Assembly: GCF_000380505.1 (NCBI RefSeq)
Contig: NZ_AQYH01000008.1
Location: 124,001-188,000 of the forward strand
Length of the DNA: 64,000 nt
Source of the DNA: Kaistia granuli DSM 23481
GTDB lineage: Bacteria; Pseudomonadota; Alphaproteobacteria; Rhizobiales; Kaistiaceae
Direction of reading: 5' to 3'
The position numbers were made by a program, and so were the translations under genes. Numbering within the stretch: position 1 is the first letter of the stretch; each line of letters opens with the position of its first letter. The notes under the pieces are model-generated. The model did not search any database, was not told where the DNA came from, and saw only the letters and a program-made list of their open reading frames with translations. This document shows, piece by piece, positions 7,962 through 16,622 of this stretch.

Positions 7962-8702
7962 ATGACGATCCAGGTCGAGATTTGCGTCGATACGGCCGAC
8001 GGACTATCCGCCGCCATCCGGGGCGGCGCCGATCGTATCGAACTCTGCAGCGCGCTAGCGCTCGGAGGGTTGACGCCCTCCCCCGGCCTGATGCGGATCG
8101 CCGCCAAAACTGGCGTGCCGACCTACGCGATGATCCGGCCGCGCGAGGGAGATTTCGTCTTCACGCCGGGCGAGCTCGACCAGATGCGGCGCGACATCGA
8201 CGCGGCCCGCTCGGCCGGTCTCGCCGGCGTCGTCTTGGGAGCCTCCGAGCCACGCGGAAAGCTCGACGCCGAGGCGCTGTTTCGCCTGCGCAGCCACGCG
8301 GGCGGGCTCGGCGCGACGCTGCATCGCGCCTTCGACCTCGTGCCGGATCCGAACGACGCGCTGGAGACAGCGATCTCGCTCGGTTTCGAGCGCATCCTGA
8401 CATCGGGCGGCAGCAAGCGGGCCCTGGACGGACTGGCGGCGCTGCGGGCGCTGGTGGCTCGCGCCGGCGACCGCCTCTCGATCATGCCAGGCTCCGGCGT
8501 TCGGCCGGAAAATGCGGCGGCGATCCTCGCCGAGACCGGCGCGCGTGAGATTCATGCCTCTTGCCGGACCGGTCGCCAGACCGTGGCGCCGGAGGCGGTG
8601 GCGCTCGGCTTCGCGTCGGATTCACTCCGGGATGTCACGGCGGCGGAATCGGTCGCCGAGTTGATCCGTACCGTCCGCATGTTCGAAAATCCGTCGGCTT
8701 GA
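7962..8702 (+). CDS. cutC: CutC-family protein
   Basis: The conserved CutC segments are QVEICVDTADGLSAA, GGADRIELCSALALGG, TPSPGLM and YAMIRPREGDFVF, with LHRAFD and the C-terminal MPGSGVRPENA. CutC is a TIM-barrel protein historically linked to copper homeostasis, but its biochemical role is unsettled and it often sits in amino-sugar or cell-wall recycling operons, as here. The start is uncertain: ATG 7962 matches the usual family N-terminus, while ATG 7926 and GTG 7902 (overlapping the ROK gene) are in frame with weak ribosome sites. It ends the rightward operon. Confidence 0.85.
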   Translation: MTIQVEICVDTADGLSAAIRGGADRIELCSALALGGLTPSPGLMRIAAKTGVPTYAMIRPREGDFVFTPGELDQMRRDIDAARSAGLAGVVLGASEPRGKLDAEALFRLRSHAGGLGATLHRAFDLVPDPNDALETAISLGFERILTSGGSKRALDGLAALRALVARAGDRLSIMPGSGVRPENAAAILAETGAREIHASCRTGRQTVAPEAVALGFASDSLRDVTAAESVAELIRTVRMFENPSA

Positions 8703-8818
8703 CGCCACATGACGAACATGGCGCCGCATAGCGCAAACGATTGAATTCACAGCATCAAAGGACTTTGACAGCCGGTCCCCGCGCATGGCACGCTGCGCTC
8801 GATAACGAGGGAATGGTC

Positions 8819-9985
8819 ATGGCCGAGATCGTCTTTGAGCGGGTGACGAAACGCTACGACGACGGTCATCTCGCCGTCGATGCGCTGAACCTCAAGATCG
8901 AGGATGGCGAGTTCCTCGTGCTGGTCGGGCCGTCCGGCTGCGGCAAGTCGACGGCGCTCCGCATGATCGCCGGGCTCGAGGAAATCTCGGACGGCGCGCT
9001 CGTCATCGACGGCGCCGTCGCCAACGATCTGTCGCCACGCGACCGCAACATCGCCATGGTGTTCCAATCCTACGCGCTCTACCCGCATCTCTCCGTCGCC
9101 GACAATATCGGCTTCGGCCTCAAGGTGCGCGGCTCCGACAAGACGGCGATCCGCGCCAAGGTCGAGGAAACCGCGAAGCTGCTCGAGCTCTCCGACCTGC
9201 TCGACCGCAAGCCCGGCCGCCTCTCCGGCGGCCAGCGCCAGCGCGTCGCCATGGGCCGCGCTTTGGTGCGCTCGCCCAAGGCCTTCCTGATGGACGAACC
9301 GCTCTCCAATCTCGATGCACGGCTACGCGGCCAGATGCGGGCCGAGATCGCCCATCTGCAGAAGATGACCGGCGTCACCACCGTCTATGTCACGCACGAC
9401 CAGGTCGAGGCGATGACGATGGGCGACCGTGTCGCCGTGATGAACAAGGGCGTGCTGCAGCAGCTGGCCGCCCCACGCACCCTCTATGACGCACCGGCCA
9501 ACCTGTTCGTCGCCGGCTTCATCGGCTCGCCGCCGATGAACCTGATCGGCGGCCAGATCATCGCCGGGCCCGAGGGGTATGTGCTGAAGCTGGGCGAACT
9601 GACGATCGCGCTCGACGCCGACTCGCTCACTGCCCGGCCGGCCATCCTGCGAGCGATCGGCCGCGACATCATCGCCGGCATTCGCCCCGAGGCGCTAGCC
9701 CCGGCAGGGGATGCTATCCCCGGCCCGGGCAAGCTTGCCGGCAAGGTCGCCTTTGTCGAGGATCTCGGCGCCAATCTGCTCGTCCATCTCGATCTCGACG
9801 GCGCCGCCGTGGTCGCCGCGGGCGTATCGGAAGATGGCGAGGAACTGCAATCGGCCAGAACCCGGTTGCGCGCCGTGATCGACGGCACACTGCCGGTGAA
9901 GAAGGGTGACCGTATCTGCCTCACCGTCGATCCGTCCCGCATCCATCTCTTCGATGCCGAAACGGAACTGGCGATCCTCGCCTGA
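8819..9985 (+). CDS. Carbohydrate ABC transporter ATP-binding protein (MalK/UgpC type)
   Basis: This 388 aa protein has Walker A GPSGCGKST (37-45), Q-loop VFQSYALYPHL, signature LSGGQRQRVAMGR, Walker B LMDEPLSNLD and H-loop YVTHDQVEA, all consensus. A C-terminal TOBE/OB regulatory part is present, as in MalK. I chose ATG 8819 because GAGGG lies 7 bp upstream; the reading frame is open further back. No permease lies on its strand. It probably powers the leftward importer at 10431-13668, which has no ATPase of its own, and perhaps also the amino-sugar importer whose binding protein begins at 351. Confidence 0.9.
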   Translation: MAEIVFERVTKRYDDGHLAVDALNLKIEDGEFLVLVGPSGCGKSTALRMIAGLEEISDGALVIDGAVANDLSPRDRNIAMVFQSYALYPHLSVADNIGFGLKVRGSDKTAIRAKVEETAKLLELSDLLDRKPGRLSGGQRQRVAMGRALVRSPKAFLMDEPLSNLDARLRGQMRAEIAHLQKMTGVTTVYVTHDQVEAMTMGDRVAVMNKGVLQQLAAPRTLYDAPANLFVAGFIGSPPMNLIGGQIIAGPEGYVLKLGELTIALDADSLTARPAILRAIGRDIIAGIRPEALAPAGDAIPGPGKLAGKVAFVEDLGANLLVHLDLDGAAVVAAGVSEDGEELQSARTRLRAVIDGTLPVKKGDRICLTVDPSRIHLFDAETELAILA

Positions 9986-10114
9986 CGGCCTCGGCCGGAT
10001 GCGTCACCGGACAGGATCGCAAAGATCTTCGCATCCGGAGAACTGGTTGATTTCCATCAAAGCGGGGCGATTGGGCATGATCGATAGTGGTTCCGTCAGC
10101 AAACGGAGTCTGCC

Positions 10115-10279
10115 ATGTCCGCCACCGGTGTTCTCTTCCTCAGCGCGATCGTCTGCGCTTTCGCCGTCTTCATGATCAGCCTCGCCTGGGCGGAACGCCA
10201 GACGCGCAACCTGAGCCCGAGCTTGCGGCCGACAGAAGCCCGCGCCTCGATTCAGGCCGCGCGCCCCATCCGTACCTGA
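10115..10279 (+). CDS. Small single-pass membrane protein, 54 aa
   Basis: This short ORF is preceded by an excellent ribosome site (ACGGAG, 6 bp before the ATG). It encodes one hydrophobic helix (about residues 4-25, VLFLSAIVCAFAVFMISLAW), then a polar tail beginning AERQTRNL. The helix followed by an AWAERQTR-type sequence resembles small uncharacterised proteins I recall from other Hyphomicrobiales, but I could not search for it. It lies alone between the ATPase gene and the convergent permease operon. Function unknown. Confidence 0.6.
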   Translation: MSATGVLFLSAIVCAFAVFMISLAWAERQTRNLSPSLRPTEARASIQAARPIRT

Positions 10280-10430
10280 ACGGCACAGCAACAGGGCGCA
10301 GCGGCTCGGCGTTCCTTTCGGGGGACAGGTTCGTCGATTGACCTCCGTGCGCATCCGGCTGGAGCAGGCCGGAGATGTCACGTTGAGGCAATCCGTTGCG
10401 CCCTGACCACCTCCAGGGTCAGCGCCCCCC

Positions 10431-11249
10431 TTATTGCACGCCCCTGGTCAGGCCCTGGACGAAATAGCGGTTCAGGAACAACGCCATCAGCACGATCGGC
10501 ACTGTCGAGAAATGCGCCAGCGCGCCCAGCGTGCCCCAGGTGATGTCCTTGGTGCCGAAGGCCGCGAGCAGCGCCACCGAGAGAGGCTTGGTGTCGGGAC
10601 CGGTCAGGAACATCGGCGTCAGGAAGTCGTTCCACGAGAACATGATACAGAACAGCGCGCTGGCGATGATGCCCGGCACCACCATCGGCAACGCCACACG
10701 GTAGAACGAGCCCCACAAGGTGCAGCCGTCGGTCAAAGCCGCCTCCTCCATGTCACGCGGCAGCGCGCGGAAGTAGGAGAACATCATCCAGGTCACGAAG
10801 GCGCAATTGAGCGTCGTATTAATCATCACCACCGCCCACCATGTGCCGAGAAGGCCGATATCCCGCATCATCAGATAGAACGGGATCAGCGTCGCAATGA
10901 TCGGCACGGTGCGGATCGCCAGGAAGAAATAGGCGACGAGGATCGCATAGCGCGATTTCGACCGCGCCAGCGCATAGCCCGCCGGCACACCGAGCAGCAG
11001 CGACAGCACGGTGGTGCCGAGGCTGATGATGAGGCTCGACTTCAGCAGCGCCCAGACGTCGAACAGTTCGAAGATGCGCTGGAAATTGAACATCGTCGGC
11101 GTGAAGGCGAAGCTCGGCGGCGACGAGAAGATCTCGCGCGGCGGCTTGTAGGCGGTCGTCACCAGCCAGAGTACCGGCATCAGATAGATGGCGAGAATGA
11201 CGATGAGGGCCGTGCGCTCGATGGCGATCTGGCGGGTCCGGGCTTTCAT
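10431..11249 (-). CDS. Carbohydrate ABC transporter permease (MalG type)
   Basis: This inner-membrane permease of the MalG/UgpE class has about 272 aa. It has an N-terminal membrane segment (ALIVILAIYLMPVLWLV) with the typical TAYKPPREIF loop, six predicted helices, and the EAA motif EEAALTDGCTLWGSFYRVALPM that contacts the ATPase. I place the start at ATG 11249 (MKARTRQ), which overlaps the upstream permease stop by ATGA; the frame is open beyond that. It pairs with the permease at 11246 and the binding protein at 12388. Confidence 0.9.
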   Translation of the reverse strand: MKARTRQIAIERTALIVILAIYLMPVLWLVTTAYKPPREIFSSPPSFAFTPTMFNFQRIFELFDVWALLKSSLIISLGTTVLSLLLGVPAGYALARSKSRYAILVAYFFLAIRTVPIIATLIPFYLMMRDIGLLGTWWAVVMINTTLNCAFVTWMMFSYFRALPRDMEEAALTDGCTLWGSFYRVALPMVVPGIIASALFCIMFSWNDFLTPMFLTGPDTKPLSVALLAAFGTKDITWGTLGALAHFSTVPIVLMALFLNRYFVQGLTRGVQ

Positions 11250-12196
11250 CTCTCGTTGGCCCTCACATCGGCCCGGCGGATCAGCAGCGTGAACACGGCG
11301 CACATCAGCGCGATGCAGAGGATCGTCAGATTGCCGATCGCCGAGGCAAAGCCGATGTTGAAGAACTCGAGGCCCTGCTTGACGCCATAGAGCATCAGCG
11401 ACGTCGTGGCGTCGGCCGGTCCGCCGCCGGTTGTCACGAAGATGATGTCAAAGACGCGGAACGCGTCCATCACGCGCAGCACCAGCGCCAGGAAGACGGT
11501 CGGCAGCAGCAGCGGCAGCACCACCATGCGGAAGCGTTGCAAAGCCGTCGCGCCATCCGCCGCCGCGGCCTCCAGAATGTCGGTCGGCAGCGATTTGAGG
11601 CCGGCGAGCAGGATCAGCGCCACCAGCGGCGTCCATTCCCAAACGTCGATCAGGATCACGACCGGCAGCGCCGTCGTCGTGTTGGCGAGGAAGCCGCGCG
11701 GTCCGGAGATGCCCCATTCTGCCAGGTAGTAGCCGAAGAAGCCGTAGTCGACCGCGAGCAGCGCGCGGAAGATGAGGCCGACGACGATCGGCGTGATGGT
11801 GACCGGGATGAGCAGGAAGGCGAGGCAGATGCGGTTGAAACGTCCGTCGCGCCAGAGCAGCAGCGCCAGGCCGAGCCCGATCACGAACTCGAGCGTCACG
11901 GCGCCGAAGGTGAAGAGGAAGGTGTTGATCACGGCGCGCCGCGCCGTCGCGTCGGCCCAGAGCGCAATATAGTTGTCGAGGCCGACGAAGGTCCGCCGGC
12001 CACCGCCGCGCAGCAGATTGTAGTCGAAGAACGAGTACCAGATCCCCTGCGCCAGCGGCCAGACGGCCACCAGCACGACATAGAGGATCGCCGGCAGGGC
12101 GAGGGCGACCAGGAACAGCTTGCGGCGATCCGAGAAGCGCAGGCCTGACGCCCTGGACGGGGCAAGATCGATCGATCCGACGGAAGTGGTGGTCAA
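11246..12196 (-). CDS. Carbohydrate ABC transporter permease (MalF/UgpA type)
   Basis: This 316 aa permease has six or more hydrophobic segments. It has the usual MalF-class N-terminal helix (LFLVALALPAILYVVLVAVWPLAQGIWYS, not quoted in full) and the EAA loop LEAAAADGATALQRFRMVVLPL. It forms the inner-membrane channel with the MalG-type partner encoded downstream. A 191 bp gap with a GC-rich hairpin separates it from the binding-protein gene upstream. Confidence 0.9.
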   Translation of the reverse strand: MTTTSVGSIDLAPSRASGLRFSDRRKLFLVALALPAILYVVLVAVWPLAQGIWYSFFDYNLLRGGGRRTFVGLDNYIALWADATARRAVINTFLFTFGAVTLEFVIGLGLALLLWRDGRFNRICLAFLLIPVTITPIVVGLIFRALLAVDYGFFGYYLAEWGISGPRGFLANTTTALPVVILIDVWEWTPLVALILLAGLKSLPTDILEAAAADGATALQRFRMVVLPLLLPTVFLALVLRVMDAFRVFDIIFVTTGGGPADATTSLMLYGVKQGLEFFNIGFASAIGNLTILCIALMCAVFTLLIRRADVRANER

Positions 12197-12326
12197 AGGC
12201 TAGTCCTCGATCGAGGCGAGGCCCCGCCCGGCCCGGCCGCGATGGGAGGCGGGCCGAAAGGGGTATGGCCTGGATTGTATCCGAAACGGGCGACCGCCCC
12301 AATGCCGGCGTCGCGGCAGCGGGGCT

Positions 12327-12366
12327 GCCCCTTCCGCGTCGGCCCCAAGGGCGACGGAGAAGGGGC
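12327..12366 (-). other. GC-rich hairpin between binding-protein and permease genes
   Basis: The arms are 12327-12341 (GCCCCTTCCGCGTCG) and 12352-12366 (CGACGGAGAAGGGGC). They pair over 15 positions with a 2-base interruption and a 10-base loop. There is no T-run, so it is probably a partial terminator or an mRNA-stabilising structure that lets the binding protein be made in excess over the permeases. Confidence 0.5.
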
Positions 12367-12387
12367 GCTCACATTCCGGTGCTCGGA

Positions 12388-13668
12388 TCAGAACAGCTTC
12401 GCTGCCTTTTCCTGGACTTCGTCGAGCGCCGCCTTGGGCTCGACGCCACCAACCAGAACGGCGTTCACGGCCGTGCCGAGCAGGTCCTGGATTTCCGGAT
12501 ATTGCGGAATCCGCGGGCGGTAGTCGCCATCGGCGTTCTCGAACGACTTGGCGAGAACCGGCAGGAAGGGGAACTTCTTGTTCAGGTCCGGATCGGCCAG
12601 CGTCGACTTGCGGATATAGCTGCCGGCGCCTTCCAGATTGAGTTCCTTCTGCACCTCGGGGCTCGTCAGCCACTTGATGAACTGCCAGGCCGCTTCCTGC
12701 TGGGCGGGATCGATGTCCGCATTGATGCCCATGCCCCAGCCGCCGAGGCCGTATTTGACAGGCAGGCCCTTGGCGACCGGCGTCGTGGTGATCGCCACCG
12801 TGTCGACCACCTTCGACATCGACGGGTCATAATATCCCGGCGCGCCGACCGACCACGTTTCCATCATCGCCGCCAGCCCCTGGCGGAAGCTCTCTTCGCG
12901 GCCACCCCAGTCATAGTCGACCGCGCCGGGAGGGGCTGCCTTGTCGAACAGCTCCTTGTAGACCTTGAGGCTGTTGATGTTGGCTTCCGAGTTGATCGCC
13001 GGCTTGCCCGAGGCATCCAGCACCGAACCGCCGAGCTGAGCGTTGTACTGCAGCCAGTCCTGCGCCACGGCCGGGCCCTTCTGGCCGTTGGCGACAAAGC
13101 CATAGGTCTTCTTGTCCGGATTTGTCAGCTTGATCGCCGTGGTGACGAAGTCCTCGGCGGTCTCCGGCACCTTCAGGCCAGCTGCGTCGAGCAGATCCTT
13201 GCGATAGGCAAGCACCGCAGCATAGCCCGCAAACGGAAAGGCAACCTGCTTGCCATCATACTGGCCGATATACTTGATCATGGCCGGGTAGATGTCGTCG
13301 AGCTGCATCTCTGCGGCGTCGCGCTTGATCCAGTCGGTCAGGTCGACGGTGTATTTGTTGTCCGCATATTGACCGGCCCAGACGATATCCATCGTCACCA
13401 GGTCATAGCTCTTGGTGTCGCCGACGAAATCGGCCTGCGTCTTGGTCAGGAGCGAGCCGTAGTCGAGAATGTCGACCTTGACCTTGGCGCCCGTCGCTTC
13501 CTCGAACTTGGGCGCGAGCTTGGCGATCACCGGCGCATATTGATCGTTCTGCGAGGCGAGTGTGAGGGTGACGCCGGCGAGCGGCTTGTCCGCGGCCGAA
13601 GCGCCGCCGGCCAACCCAGCCATGACCAGTCCGGCCGTGCCGAGCTTCCAGAAAGACGTCTTAATCAT
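12388..13668 (-). CDS. Carbohydrate ABC transporter substrate-binding protein
   Basis: This periplasmic family 1 solute-binding protein has 426 aa. It has a signal peptide (MIKTSFWKLGTAGLVMAG to GGASA) and the characteristic features LTLASQNDQYAPVIAKLAPKFEEATG, DLVTMDIVWAGQYA, and the C-terminal AWQFIKWLTSPEVQKEL. It is first in a leftward operon with two permeases. The ligand cannot be read from the sequence; the nearby SDR, FGGY kinase and DeoR regulator suggest a sugar or polyol. The promoter lies within the 13669-14096 region. Confidence 0.9.
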   Translation of the reverse strand: MIKTSFWKLGTAGLVMAGLAGGASAADKPLAGVTLTLASQNDQYAPVIAKLAPKFEEATGAKVKVDILDYGSLLTKTQADFVGDTKSYDLVTMDIVWAGQYADNKYTVDLTDWIKRDAAEMQLDDIYPAMIKYIGQYDGKQVAFPFAGYAAVLAYRKDLLDAAGLKVPETAEDFVTTAIKLTNPDKKTYGFVANGQKGPAVAQDWLQYNAQLGGSVLDASGKPAINSEANINSLKVYKELFDKAAPPGAVDYDWGGREESFRQGLAAMMETWSVGAPGYYDPSMSKVVDTVAITTTPVAKGLPVKYGLGGWGMGINADIDPAQQEAAWQFIKWLTSPEVQKELNLEGAGSYIRKSTLADPDLNKKFPFLPVLAKSFENADGDYRPRIPQYPEIQDLLGTAVNAVLVGGVEPKAALDEVQEKAAKLF

Positions 13669-14096
13669 CGTTAGGACTCTCTTCCGTTGTGATAAATACG
13701 CAAAATGGAGTATATCTCAAACAAACCGGCACTCAATAAGCTACATTCCTTCACGGTACGCACAAATTCTCCGCAGAGAGCCGACAATTAAGTTGCATAG
13801 CACTGGCCGAAACAGTCAGCACCGAAGATCTATCATGTTAAATCCGTGAAACTGACCATGTTCGATTGTTCGAAACCGATACAGTTCAAATCCACGAGCG
13901 AACACCGCGACGAGAGCTCGGCGCGTCGTGGGCATGATGACAGAGCCGCCGGGAATTGGGGAGCGCGCAATTTCGGCAGGATGGACGAAAACACGGCGAA
14001 AGTGCCGCCGCGTCCCTCATCCGCCGCCGCGCCCGGGATCGCGGCCCGGCAGCCGTGGCGCTGTGACCCGCCAGTCGCCATATGCGGAGGATCCGT
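13669..14096. other. Intergenic region, divergent promoters
   Basis: About 430 bp lie between the leftward binding-protein gene and the rightward leader ORF and questin-oxidase-like gene. Upstream of 13668 on the minus strand there is an AT-rich stretch with a TTGAGA -35-like hexamer. I see no convincing gene here: the ORFs that cross it have no ribosome site and the wrong composition. Two TGTTCGA repeats lie at 13859-13873. Confidence 0.5.
13859..13873. promoter_or_regulatory. TGTTCGA tandem repeat, putative DeoR-family operator
   Basis: TGTTCGATTGTTCGA contains two TGTTCGA copies 8 bp apart. The same heptamer occurs around the promoter of the DeoR-type regulator gene (18713-18762). DeoR/GlpR proteins often bind such repeated TTCG-containing sites, so this may link the ABC importer to that regulator. 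Confidence 0.35.
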
Positions 14097-14210
14097 ATGA
14101 GCGGCCGAAGCGATGGCGGGCCTTTCCTTCCACGATGCGGACCTGCACTATGCGGCATGGATCCGCACAGTGCTCGAGACCTTGATAGCGGAGAAACGTT
14201 ATGGCCCTAG
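14097..14210 (+). CDS. Possible 37-codon leader ORF overlapping the next gene
   Basis: An ATG with a near-perfect ribosome site (GGAGG, 6 bp upstream) opens a 37-codon frame starting MSGRSDGGPF and ending in TAG at 14208-14210. That is 10 bp past the ATG of the questin-oxidase-like gene at 14201. The overlap would couple the two translations. The peptide has no recognisable family, and its three cysteines and prolines do not suggest a fold. It could be chance. Confidence 0.25.
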   Translation: MSGRSDGGPFLPRCGPALCGMDPHSARDLDSGETLWP

Positions 14211-15244
14211 CGCCACGCACAGAGCCGGATGCAGTCGACGATCTCCTGATCGAGGGACGGCTATTCAGCGCCGAATTCCCAGTTCTGCTCGCCAATCACC
14301 TGCCGATGATGATCGTCGCGCTCGACCAGCTCGGCGCGACCAGTGAGCGGCTGCGCCAATATTTCGACAATTACCGCACCGTGAACGGCCTGGTGCCGAC
14401 ACCGCCGCCCGTTGCGCCGATCCAGCGAGAACAATGGACCGACGCACTCGGCGACCGGTCGCGCGAATATGATTACCGCGCCTTTTTCGAGGGCGAGGTG
14501 CGCCGGCTCGGAATCGACGCGACGGTCCAGGCCTACCTGCCGACGCTGATCCCCGGCATCGGCGCCAGCGCCCTGCACGGCATGATGCGAACCGCCTACG
14601 GATTCATGCGGATGGATCCGGCCGAGGTCGGGACGGCGATCGGCTATTGGGCGGCCACCTATCTGCCGATGCCGCCCTCGACCGGGGCCGACCCGATCAC
14701 CGACGATCCGGGCGAAGTGCTCGCCCGCGCCTGCGCCCTGCCAGGCCTGCACCATGTCGTCCCCGAGACGGACCTGCTCTGGCACAATATCCGCGCTGCC
14801 GGCGCCTCCCCCGATTTCGCGCCGGTGGTGGACTGGCTGGCGATCGGCCCCGATACCGGCCGACGCCTGGCCTCAACCTCGCTGGCGCTCTTCGCGGCGA
14901 CGATGGACTTCTCCTCGCTGCACGCGCTGACGGGCTCGCACTGGATCCGGATGATCAGCCCGCACCTGCTGGAAGCGGATCGCGCCGCTCTGATGCGCCA
15001 TTTCTGGCAGATCATCGCCTCGCTGGTGCCGAAAATCGGCTTCCCGACGCTGCCGAGCGCCGAGCAGCTGGACGAATGGCGGCACCTCCCGGCGCCCGGT
15101 TGGCCGGAGATCGCCGCCAAGGCAGTACAATCCGAGGACGAGCACGACATCAGCCTCGTCTTCTCCGCCCGCGAGGAGGAGAAGGTCCATGGTGATCGTC
15201 TCTACCGCGTCGTCGCGGCACGCCGCATGGAACTGATGGACTGA
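14201..15244 (+). CDS. Questin oxidase family protein (DUF4243)
   Basis: This 347 aa protein matches the questin-oxidase/AflY-like family. It has FPVLLANHLPMMIVAL-QLGA near residues 24-45, a LHGMMRTAYGF histidine motif, and HALTGSHWIRMI later. Fungal members carry out Baeyer-Villiger-like ring-opening oxidations of polyketide quinones; bacterial members are uncharacterised. The ATG is preceded by GGAG at 7 bp. The next gene, a cytosine-deaminase-like hydrolase, follows within 5 bp, so the two are probably cotranscribed and act on a common substrate. Confidence 0.75.
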   Translation: MALAPRTEPDAVDDLLIEGRLFSAEFPVLLANHLPMMIVALDQLGATSERLRQYFDNYRTVNGLVPTPPPVAPIQREQWTDALGDRSREYDYRAFFEGEVRRLGIDATVQAYLPTLIPGIGASALHGMMRTAYGFMRMDPAEVGTAIGYWAATYLPMPPSTGADPITDDPGEVLARACALPGLHHVVPETDLLWHNIRAAGASPDFAPVVDWLAIGPDTGRRLASTSLALFAATMDFSSLHALTGSHWIRMISPHLLEADRAALMRHFWQIIASLVPKIGFPTLPSAEQLDEWRHLPAPGWPEIAAKAVQSEDEHDISLVFSAREEEKVHGDRLYRVVAARRMELMD

Positions 15245-15248
15245 TGGA

Positions 15249-16466
15249 GTGGATGGTTTGACGGAACGGATGCAGCCGACCCTCGTCGTCGCCGGTGCCA
15301 CGACGGCGGGTGGCCACACCGTCGATATCGTCATCGCCGGCGAGACGATCACCGCGATCGTCCCGGCCGGCGAAGGCCCTGATGACTGCGACCGCATCGA
15401 CGCCACCGACCGCCTCGCCGCGCCCTCCTTCGTGGAGGGGCACATCCACCTCGACAAGACGCTGCTGGGCCTGCCCTTCATTCCGCATCTACCGGGTGAA
15501 ACGGTGGCGCTCCGCATCGCCGCGGAAAAGGCGCTCCGGCGCACACTGGCGCTGCCGATCGAGGAACGCGGCGGCCGGCTGATCGAGCAGATCGCCGCCT
15601 TCGGCACCGGCAGCCTGCGCAGCCATGTCGATATCGACACCGAAATCGGCCTCTCCGGCCTGCACGCGCTGATCCGCCTGAAGGAACGGTACTGGGATCT
15701 GGTCGACATCCAGATCGTCGCCTTCCCGCAAAGCGGGGTGATCACCGATCCCGGCGTCGCCGACCTGCTCGACGCGGCGATCCGCGAAGGCGCCGATCTT
15801 GTCGGTGGCCTCGATCCGGCCGGCATCGATCAGGACGTCACCGGACATCTCGATGCAATTTTCGCCATCGCCGGCAAGCATGGCGTCGGCCTCGACATCC
15901 ACCTGCACGATCCCGGCCCACTCGGCGCCTTCGAGCTTCGGCAGATCGCTGCCCGCACCATCGCGCTCGGCCTTGAGGGCAAGGTCGCCGTCAGCCATGC
16001 CTTCGCGCTGGGCCAGATCGACGATTTCGAGTTCGGCCGCACCGCCGAGGCGCTCGCCACCGCCCGCGTCGCCATCATGACCAACGGCCCCGGTCCCGTC
16101 GCCATGCCGCCGGTACGCCGGCTGAACGCGGCCGGCGTCACCGTCTTTGCCGGCTCGGACAATATTCGCGACGCCTGGTCGCCCTATGGCGACGGCGACC
16201 TGCTGCGCCGCGCCATGCTGATCGGCTATCGCCAGGATTTCCTCACCGACGCGAGCCTTGCCCATGCCTTCGCCATGGTGACCGAAATCCCGGCCGCCGT
16301 ACTCGGCATAGATCATTACGGCCTCGCGCCGGGCAAGCGCGCCGACCTCGTCCTGCTGGCAGCCGCTTCGCTGCCGGAGGCGGTCGCCGGCGCGCCGCTC
16401 GACCGGACGGTGATCAAGCGCGGCCGGCTGGTGGCGCGAAAGGGTATGCTGGCACCGCGCGACTAG
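15249..16466 (+). CDS. Amidohydrolase, cytosine-deaminase (CodA)-like
   Basis: This metal-dependent hydrolase has 405 aa: HxH in SFVEGHIHLDKT (about residues 58-69), SHVDIDTE, the zinc histidine in DIHLHDPG, SHAFALG and the catalytic aspartate in GSDNIRDAWSP. These are the marks of the cytosine deaminase/isocytosine deaminase branch, which deaminates or hydrolyses N-heterocycles. The context (questin-oxidase-like enzyme upstream, MFS transporter downstream) does not point to pyrimidine salvage, so the substrate is open. The start is GTG 15249 or ATG 15270; the gene is nearly fused to the upstream stop. Confidence 0.82.
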   Translation: MDGLTERMQPTLVVAGATTAGGHTVDIVIAGETITAIVPAGEGPDDCDRIDATDRLAAPSFVEGHIHLDKTLLGLPFIPHLPGETVALRIAAEKALRRTLALPIEERGGRLIEQIAAFGTGSLRSHVDIDTEIGLSGLHALIRLKERYWDLVDIQIVAFPQSGVITDPGVADLLDAAIREGADLVGGLDPAGIDQDVTGHLDAIFAIAGKHGVGLDIHLHDPGPLGAFELRQIAARTIALGLEGKVAVSHAFALGQIDDFEFGRTAEALATARVAIMTNGPGPVAMPPVRRLNAAGVTVFAGSDNIRDAWSPYGDGDLLRRAMLIGYRQDFLTDASLAHAFAMVTEIPAAVLGIDHYGLAPGKRADLVLLAAASLPEAVAGAPLDRTVIKRGRLVARKGMLAPRD

Positions 16467-16622
16467 CGAAGGCGACGTGCCGATGGCGGCGCAATTCCTC
16501 CGCCATCGCAATCGTGAACGCCGCGAACCGCATCAGCGATTGGATCGGCTGCCGAAAGCTGGCATGTCTCGCCGCCCAAACGGATTTCCCCATCCGCCCG
16601 CAGCGGTACCCGAAGGCCTTTC

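Noticed and set aside
10380-10430. Terminator after the MalG-type permease gene
   Set aside because: CTGACC/GGTCAG can pair around 10398-10427, but there is a bulge and no T-run on the minus strand; too weak to call.
14113-14346. ORF starting MAGLSFHDADLHY upstream of the questin-oxidase-like gene
   Set aside because: The first 30 residues look protein-like, but the ribosome site favours other starts and the frame becomes arginine-rich where it overlaps the real gene. A frameshift joining it to 14201 is not needed, since that gene has its own GGAG and the family N-terminus.
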